From contig VTFK01000445.1 in the NCBI GenBank assembly GCA_009617715.1, forward strand, positions 62,001 through 126,000: a stretch of 64,000 nucleotides of DNA, read 5' to 3'. The stretch comes from Plectrocnemia conspersa (Eukaryota; Arthropoda; Insecta; Trichoptera; Polycentropodidae). A program made the position numbers and the translations under genes. A model generated the notes under the pieces. The model was not told the DNA's origin, did no database searches, and saw nothing but the letters and a program-made list of their open reading frames with translations. This document shows positions 57,757 through 64,000 of this stretch, piece after piece; the stretch's first letter is position 1, and each line of letters begins with the position of its first letter.

Positions 57757-60700
57757 AGCTATCTAAATTGTAGTGAATTAAAGCATTGATCAAAAATAAT
57801 TAATATCAACCCCTTCACTATGACAATACTGCCAAACGTGCGGTAAAATTTTTCTTCGCAAAAAGTCACTGAATTCTAATATCATTGACTCAAAAAAAAC
57901 ACTCCCACTATGTGACTCTTAAAAAAATAATAAGGCAAGAACAATTTTTCTTAGTATATATTGTTTTACAACGAAAAGATTTACCATAAATAAAATAATA
58001 ATATTGGTCTCAACACATATTTTTGAAATACTCTATTAATAAAGCAATGTTTTGTATTGTACCTCTAAATACTATTGTAAGTACCCAAAAACATATAAAA
58101 TTATTATCAAAAAAATGAAAAACTATATACATAGCATTTGCAAAGGTATGCTTATTTTTTAACATAATTTGTCTGTATAGAATAAGAAATTCAATATAAA
58201 TTAGTCAAACTCGGAAAATCAGAAAAAAAAATTTTCCACAAATTTTACGAGAAGGCTACGTAATAAATTACAAAGCTGATTTCTTTTAATGAATGCTGTA
58301 CCTACATGTTGTACACAATCCCTATTTCTGTTCATAGCGTAAGGAACAAGACAACGTGGTATAATTGAAATGTTTTGAGCCCCTCCTATATTGTCCACGA
58401 TATACACCCTTGACTTTAATTAAGAACTTTTGTTCTTGTTCACAATACGAGACATAAGCCTTATGCACATTGATTATATTAACATTGTGCCATTGAATTG
58501 TATTTGTATTATTTTATAATAATATCTATTATCTAGTAAATCTATTAATTAATTAGTTATTGCCTCTATTTAGTACGTGTTGATCGAACTATCTAAATAA
58601 TAATTAATATGATAAATGTGACGCTTTGTAATCCAGAATAGCTCACAACTAATTTTAATTAGTAATATTTAATATTAAATTATAATATATATTAGCACGA
58701 AGTTTTAGTTTTAGAATGTATTTTAGACTATTGACTAATGCCTGAAAAATTTCATTAATTAATTCATTAATTAAAATAAAAACGAGCTTGATCGGGCATA
58801 GTGACATATTTCGATTATAATAAAAAATATATGATACATATGTATTAAAAAAAATTAGTTAAATGTTTCAGCATCTATTTAGTAGTTATTGATTATGTTT
58901 ACCCAGTTGTAACAAATTGATCTAACACCTTTCATATTGCAATAGAAGATAAACAATAATTGATTAAATAATAATAATATATATACATTTTCATAATATA
59001 TATTTTTGAGCTACTTTTTTTATATATTTCTTTGTATATGGCACACCCTATATTTCATTATAAATTATTAGGCTTTTTAATTATTTTGACCCTCACAAAA
59101 TGACGTGTAGCCGGAAAACCGGGTCAACGACTGACGATAAAACGTAAAGACAACCTGTTGAACCATGCAAATATTTTATGGTTCATTGGTTCGAAGAGTC
59201 TCAGTGAAGGATAAGTCCTTTGTAAAATCTATTTTAAATCATTCATTAATATACGCCCAGACGTTTTGCTTCCTCGACGTTAAATTCTATTAAACACACG
59301 ACATTTATAATTAGACTTGAGCTCATCTTAAAATGACGATTTGCTCTTTCATTAATAATTAATAATTTACCTCCGCGTTTTATTTAAGTAGCTGTTGGTT
59401 CATAAGTAGCTTTTTATCCATAGTACCTATTTTTGAGGTAAACTAAAAAATGATTAATTACATAAAAAGTATAGTATGTTTAGATAGTGCTCATTCTACC
59501 TTTTCACTTACAAGTTATTTATTAAAAAAATTAAATAAAGAATTTTAAAAATATAAAAAAATCATATAAAACAAAATCATTTTTGAAAAAGAACGAATAT
59601 TGCCTAATCGTTATCTGACTTTTGACTAGACTCAAAAATAATTTATCTCTAATTTTAGGTCTTACAAGCATCAATAATCGCCTTTGTATAAACAAAACCA
59701 ATTTAAGACGACGCTTAAAAATAACAGAAGACATGAGCCGTATTTTTTTAAAGTGGTATAAGTCCATTTATTCTTATATTAAAATATTTAAGGGCTTGCA
59801 TTTGAATCAACCTAATAATATTAGCAAATGTTAATTAATTTAAAATATAATTATAAATAAAGTTTTTTTAAACTACAAATGCACTTATACCACTTTCAAT
59901 AATAACAAATTAATAAAAATGTAGCTTTTTTTTTAATAATATTAAAACAAAAACTTTTTTTAAATATTATTTTAATGAAAAAAATAAATTAAAGATATGT
60001 AAAAAAATGAATAATTGCAAATATATTATAATGAATTTATAAATAAATAAGTATGAAAAGGAAATTACCTAAGATTAAATAATAAAAATTAGAATAATAA
60101 CAAACTTATTCATTATTCTTATTTCTGTACAATATAGCGAAATTATAATTATTACGAATGACTTATTCCACTTTCATCATAAATATTCATGCGTTAACAT
60201 CTGACAGTTTGACATATTTTGATTAATTAATGATGATATTGTTCAATATTGACAGTGTTTTTATAAATATAAAAAAGGATATCATTTTTGTTCCAAAAAT
60301 GAACTTCTACATCTTTCAAAAAACCGGCTCATGTATTCAGAAATTTATTAAACAATAATTTATTCGATCTGTTGTAAACAATAATTTGTTAAATATTTAC
60401 TTTTACATCTAATCGTAACACTAAATTTAAACATTATATTTCGACCTAGATACTCAATAACTATCCAAGTAACGACTATTTAAGTTAATATATGCCTCAC
60501 TGATTCAACTCATATGCATTCAAAAATCAATCCTATGTTAATATAATTAACGATATATGCCGCAAGAGTGCAATATTTCATATACACTTTTAGTCAAAAT
60601 GATAAAGCACCTTTTTGAAATTGAAATATCCCATTCGCTCTGTAATGAGATTAATTTTTCATTTCCCTTTGACTACCGCAATTGACTCTATAATATGGTT

Positions 60701-61563
60701 TCAATCTAGAATTGATTAATGACAACATCAATCTACTTGTGGCCACAAATATGTGTATCGATTTATTATTAGGATTTTATTTTTACCATGTGGCTTCTCT
60801 TTTTTTTATAAATACATAAACGTGTGTATATTTTAGTAATAGCTTACGTAAACTCCAGTCGTTTTAGTATTATTTATATATAATTTTGCACGTCTATCTA
60901 TACCGCGAAGCGCGTGATTATTTACAAATATAGTCGATCTAGTTTATATAAGACGCTTCTGATACTATTTTTTAGCTATATGCTCTAACACTTAAAACAC
61001 ATGCTGTTCTGTAAAAAGTTATTTTCATAGCGTGTGCAAATAAATATACATGATTTATTGTTCGCATCTTAATCATTTTTCGCTTAGAAAAAATAATTAA
61101 AAAAATTGACGCACGTTCTATTAGGAAGCTTACTCTTTTTACGTCTATATACTCATTAAGCTTATAGATTAACTCTATACTAAAGAACCCAATTAAGAAT
61201 GGTTTTAATCTATTATATTGATTAGAAAATAAAACGCAGATCTTGTAATATTATCTAAATATATAATATAATATATAATCTAAGTTAAATTTGCGCATGT
61301 AACACAAATTTTAATGTTATAGTTGTTATAAAACTTTTGTAATCTTATCGCTGTGTGCAAAATTATTGTATAAACTTTACTAACTGTCGCTATCTAATTA
61401 TCTTTTATAAAAGGGAAAATTAAACTGAATTATAAAATTAAATTAACATAGTTTGAGTAAGAAATATGGTATTACTGTCCAATTAAAAGTTTAAAATACA
61501 TTGTATAACAACTCGCGAGTTTCAATTTGAATTTCGATGTTAAAAATGGCTATAAAGCTGATG
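57757..61563. other. AT-rich DNA without recognisable features
   Basis: AT-rich. Frames of 60-80 codons near 58.22-58.41 and 59.53-59.83 kb are not recognisable and overlap each other on opposite strands. The patch at 59.10-59.16 kb (GTAGCCGGAAAACCGGGTCA) is GC-richer but has no open frame. Confidence 0.5.
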
Positions 61564-61581
61564 AAGCTTTTCGAAAAGCTT
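61564..61581. other. 18-bp perfect palindrome
   Basis: AAGCTTTTCGAAAAGCTT is fully self-complementary and preceded by a related AAAGCTGATG, giving alternative pairings. A possible protein-binding dyad or cruciform. Confidence 0.4.
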
Positions 61582-63000
61582 TATTTGCTTTACCATAAAA
61601 CTGTATATTACTCTGAATTCCACCATAAATATAATAAAAGGTGATTTATTTGCCAAAATAATTTTATTTAATCAATATCAAATATTTTTCAATTTATTTG
61701 CATACCCCTCAACTTTGTTTTAAGGCACAAACAAGATTCATGCCTTATAATTCAGTTATTACAAATTTATGAAACATTCCGTAAACTTTGTGTAATATAA
61801 AATCTTTTTCAAAGTTTGATGTTAACGCGTTTTTTTTAAAATTGGTAATCAACAAAATTTTAGTTGCTTAATAAAATTTAGGGTTTTTGTACACATTTAA
61901 TAATTATTATTTATATTATAATAAAAAGTAGCATAATTGGAAAATTATTAAATAGGAGCTCGTAACCGTAATAAACTGTTTTAAAAGTTAAATTGAGTAT
62001 ACAAATTTATTTAACTTTTATGATTAGGTATATAAAATGAAAATTAATGAGTTTTATCTATATGAATATAATAAATTATTTTATATACTTTTTAATTACA
62101 TCAATATTTTTATTAGCATACCTTAAATGTGAAACATAAATTTGATAATTTATAACTGTACATAAAAAGTAAATTTATTATTGTATTTATTACAATAACT
62201 TGAATAAAAATTAGTTAAATGTATGCTAACATTTTTACAAAGCAATATTCTACGGATCGTTAAAATTGTACGGTCTATTCGTTTTGGATAGGCTTAACTA
62301 CTATCCAATATATAGCTCCAAAATATGAAGTTTGATGGACTATGAAAACCATCACTCATATCTTGATAGTTATAATTAATGCCGAATCAATAAAAATATA
62401 TCTCAACAAATATATATTATATACTTTCAAGAGGTAATATCATATTTATAATTAGATTAAACAGTAAGATGAAACATATGTTTATGTAAATTTACCTTTA
62501 TAATTTTGAAGAACAATAACAAATCTATACGTGCCAGGAACTAATAATAAGTAGTCGTAAACAATTTCTTTACTCAAAATATTTTTAAACGTCAGTAGTG
62601 TGCAAAAAAAAAATATATATATATATATATATCCTTAATCATATGTTAGATTTTCTGTGATTTTTTATTACTTTTTAAAGAGTATATTTATACGGTATTT
62701 TTTTTACTTTTGCAGTGAAAATATTTACAAAAATTTCAATGGCCAAATCGTTCACAATTTAGTTAGAATGAAAAAAATATATTATTGTGTATTTGTCATT
62801 TAGGTAATTGACAAAACAAAAGTTACAGTAGGAGTTTTTAAAACTAATCATTATTTCAACGTTTTTTTTAAATATCGAAATACGTGAAATAAAAAAGGTT
62901 CATGGTGAAAATAACTACATTTAGTGAATATCTAGCGATAATACGAATAGTAAAAATAAAAAAAAACTAATAATGAACAAAAAAATGATTTTAACTCATA
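61582..63000. other. AT-rich DNA with a (AT)n run
   Basis: AT-rich, with an uninterrupted AT microsatellite at 62613-62632. Nothing else supported. Confidence 0.6.
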
Positions 63001-63004
63001 TAAA

Positions 63005-63302
63005 ATGGACCAATCGAAAAAACATCTAGACCGTTTTGGATTGAAGAACATTTCTGATGAAAGTAAAATTCTATTTATATCATTAGATAGAACTCTATGT
63101 TCATCATTCATAGGGTGCTTTTTTATTACCGAATGGAAGGTACCACTTTCTTGGCGGTACAGTGAAAATGGTAGATTATAAGAATGTTTTCATGGAATTA
63201 TTTTTTGACCCTTTCATGGAAAAAAACGTGAGCACAAATTTGAACTTCACAGATGTTCTTGTGCCCTTTTATCGGGCAAAAAATTTTTTTTTTATAAATT
63301 AA
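63005..63302 (+). other. Two overlapping open frames, possible broken gene
   Basis: The first frame starts at an ATG (63005) and runs 58 codons to 63181 (M-D-Q-S-K-K-H-L-D-R-F-G, then S-K-I-L-F-I-S-L-D-R-T-L). The second is open from 63114 to 63302 with no good ATG start and reads Y-H-F-L-G-G-T-V-K-M-V-D-Y-K-N-V-F then F-T-D-V-L-V-P-F-Y-R-A-K. They overlap by about 65 bp and are GC-richer than their flanks. This would fit one coding remnant with a frameshift, or two exons with borders I cannot place. No family is recognised. Confidence 0.25.
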
Positions 63303-64000
63303 TCTATTCAAAGCAGTGAAAATGAATTAAAAAAATATTAAAATTATCGTATTTTTTTTAATATATAAAATATTAAAATATATAAAAATAAATTTTTCCC
63401 CCCGCAATAGTTTTTAAATAAACCAATAAAATTTATTTAAGTCATAATTAAAAAAAATATCAATTGTACTAGTTATCGAGCAAAAAAAAAACTTGTAGAA
63501 GTAACGTAAGAGTATGCCACAATGAATGGGATCACGAAATTATTGAATCGTTGATAATTTACATGCCTTTCTGACTTTTAGTAATATTGAGGGTTCAGAA
63601 AAAAATATTGTAAGTACGGTTTTTTAGTTTTTTTTAAAATGATTTTTCACTACATGTTATTTTTTAATAAAATATTTTACTGTTTAGCTTGTATTTTAAA
63701 TTCATTGATGTGTAATTTTGCAAAGAACATTTATAGGGTTCGAAAATATTTTTTCAAGAACATAACATATATTTAGATATATACGAAATATAATTATTTT
63801 GTAGTTGTAGCGTTTTTGCACGAAAATGTATGTATTCAACTTTTTTTAATTACATTAATTTATAATAAGTTAAATTTAAATTACTTAGGTAGAGACAATT
63901 TTCTAATAAAAATCAATGACGGCCATAAAATATATAGTTACATTATAAAATTACATAGAAAAAAATATACTTGATAAAATTTCATAAGAAATAAATTACA
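63303..64000. other. AT-rich DNA without recognisable features
   Basis: AT-rich with long A and T runs up to the end of the window; nothing supported. Confidence 0.6.

Noticed and set aside
59185..59200. GGTTCGAAGAG as a tRNA B box
   Set aside because: It departs from the GGTTCGANTCC consensus, and no acceptor stem, A box or cloverleaf could be built around it.

Overview
The window is AT-rich (roughly 70-75% by eye), almost free of long open frames, and full of decayed DNA transposons. It reads as non-coding and intronic DNA of an insect or similar arthropod genome. Nothing is organised like a bacterium: there are no operons and no ribosome-binding sites, and the only confident gene is split by GT-AG introns. 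The species cannot be told from the sequence. The insect guess rests on the AT-rich background, the insect-like RGK-type GTPase, and the mix of mariner, hAT and foldback elements.

The one host gene I can support is on the minus strand. Two coding exons, 26056-26355 and 22348-22430, are separated by a 3.6-kb phase-1 intron. Spliced, they encode the end of an N-terminal extension (Arg/Ser-rich, then a long poly-Gly tract), a Ras-type P-loop (GGPGVGKT), and the switch/beta2-beta3 region ending in the NGEESEL block. This pattern fits the RGK (Rad/Gem/Rem) branch of small GTPases. The first coding exon should lie above 26.4 kb and the rest of the GTPase domain below 22.3 kb. I found neither, so most of the window may be introns of this gene.

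Region by region: 1-22 kb is AT-rich with relics of at least three DNA-transposon groups. These are a family at 1.8, 18.1 and 53.1 kb; mariner pieces at 5.9 and 17.1-17.9 kb; and a hAT C-terminus at 9.7 kb. There is also a second dispersed repeat (5.5, 13.4-13.8, 20.4-20.7 kb) and a CpG-rich island with cAMP-response-element-like palindromes at 10.9-11.4 kb. The RGK exons occupy 22-26 kb. From 27 to 34 kb there are a diverged duplication, a strong 46-nt hairpin at 29.75 kb and a CpG-rich, hairpin-rich island at 32.3-33.1 kb.

34.26-42.85 kb is the most remarkable part. It is a nested complex of inverted repeats built from foldback-type elements whose arms are degenerate arrays of short AGCGC-containing units. 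One complete copy (34266-37014) is bounded by an exact 9-bp target duplication. A 1.7-1.85-kb internal body occurs twice in opposite orientation, and broken hAT transposase ends are wedged between the pieces.

From 43 to 64 kb the sequence returns to AT-rich background. It holds GC-richer islands (44.4-44.7, 50.5 and 51.9-52.2 kb), another mariner remnant (47.1 kb), perfect stem-loops (57.7 and 61.6 kb) and a pair of overlapping open frames at 63.0-63.3 kb.

No rRNA, tRNA or CRISPR array was seen.
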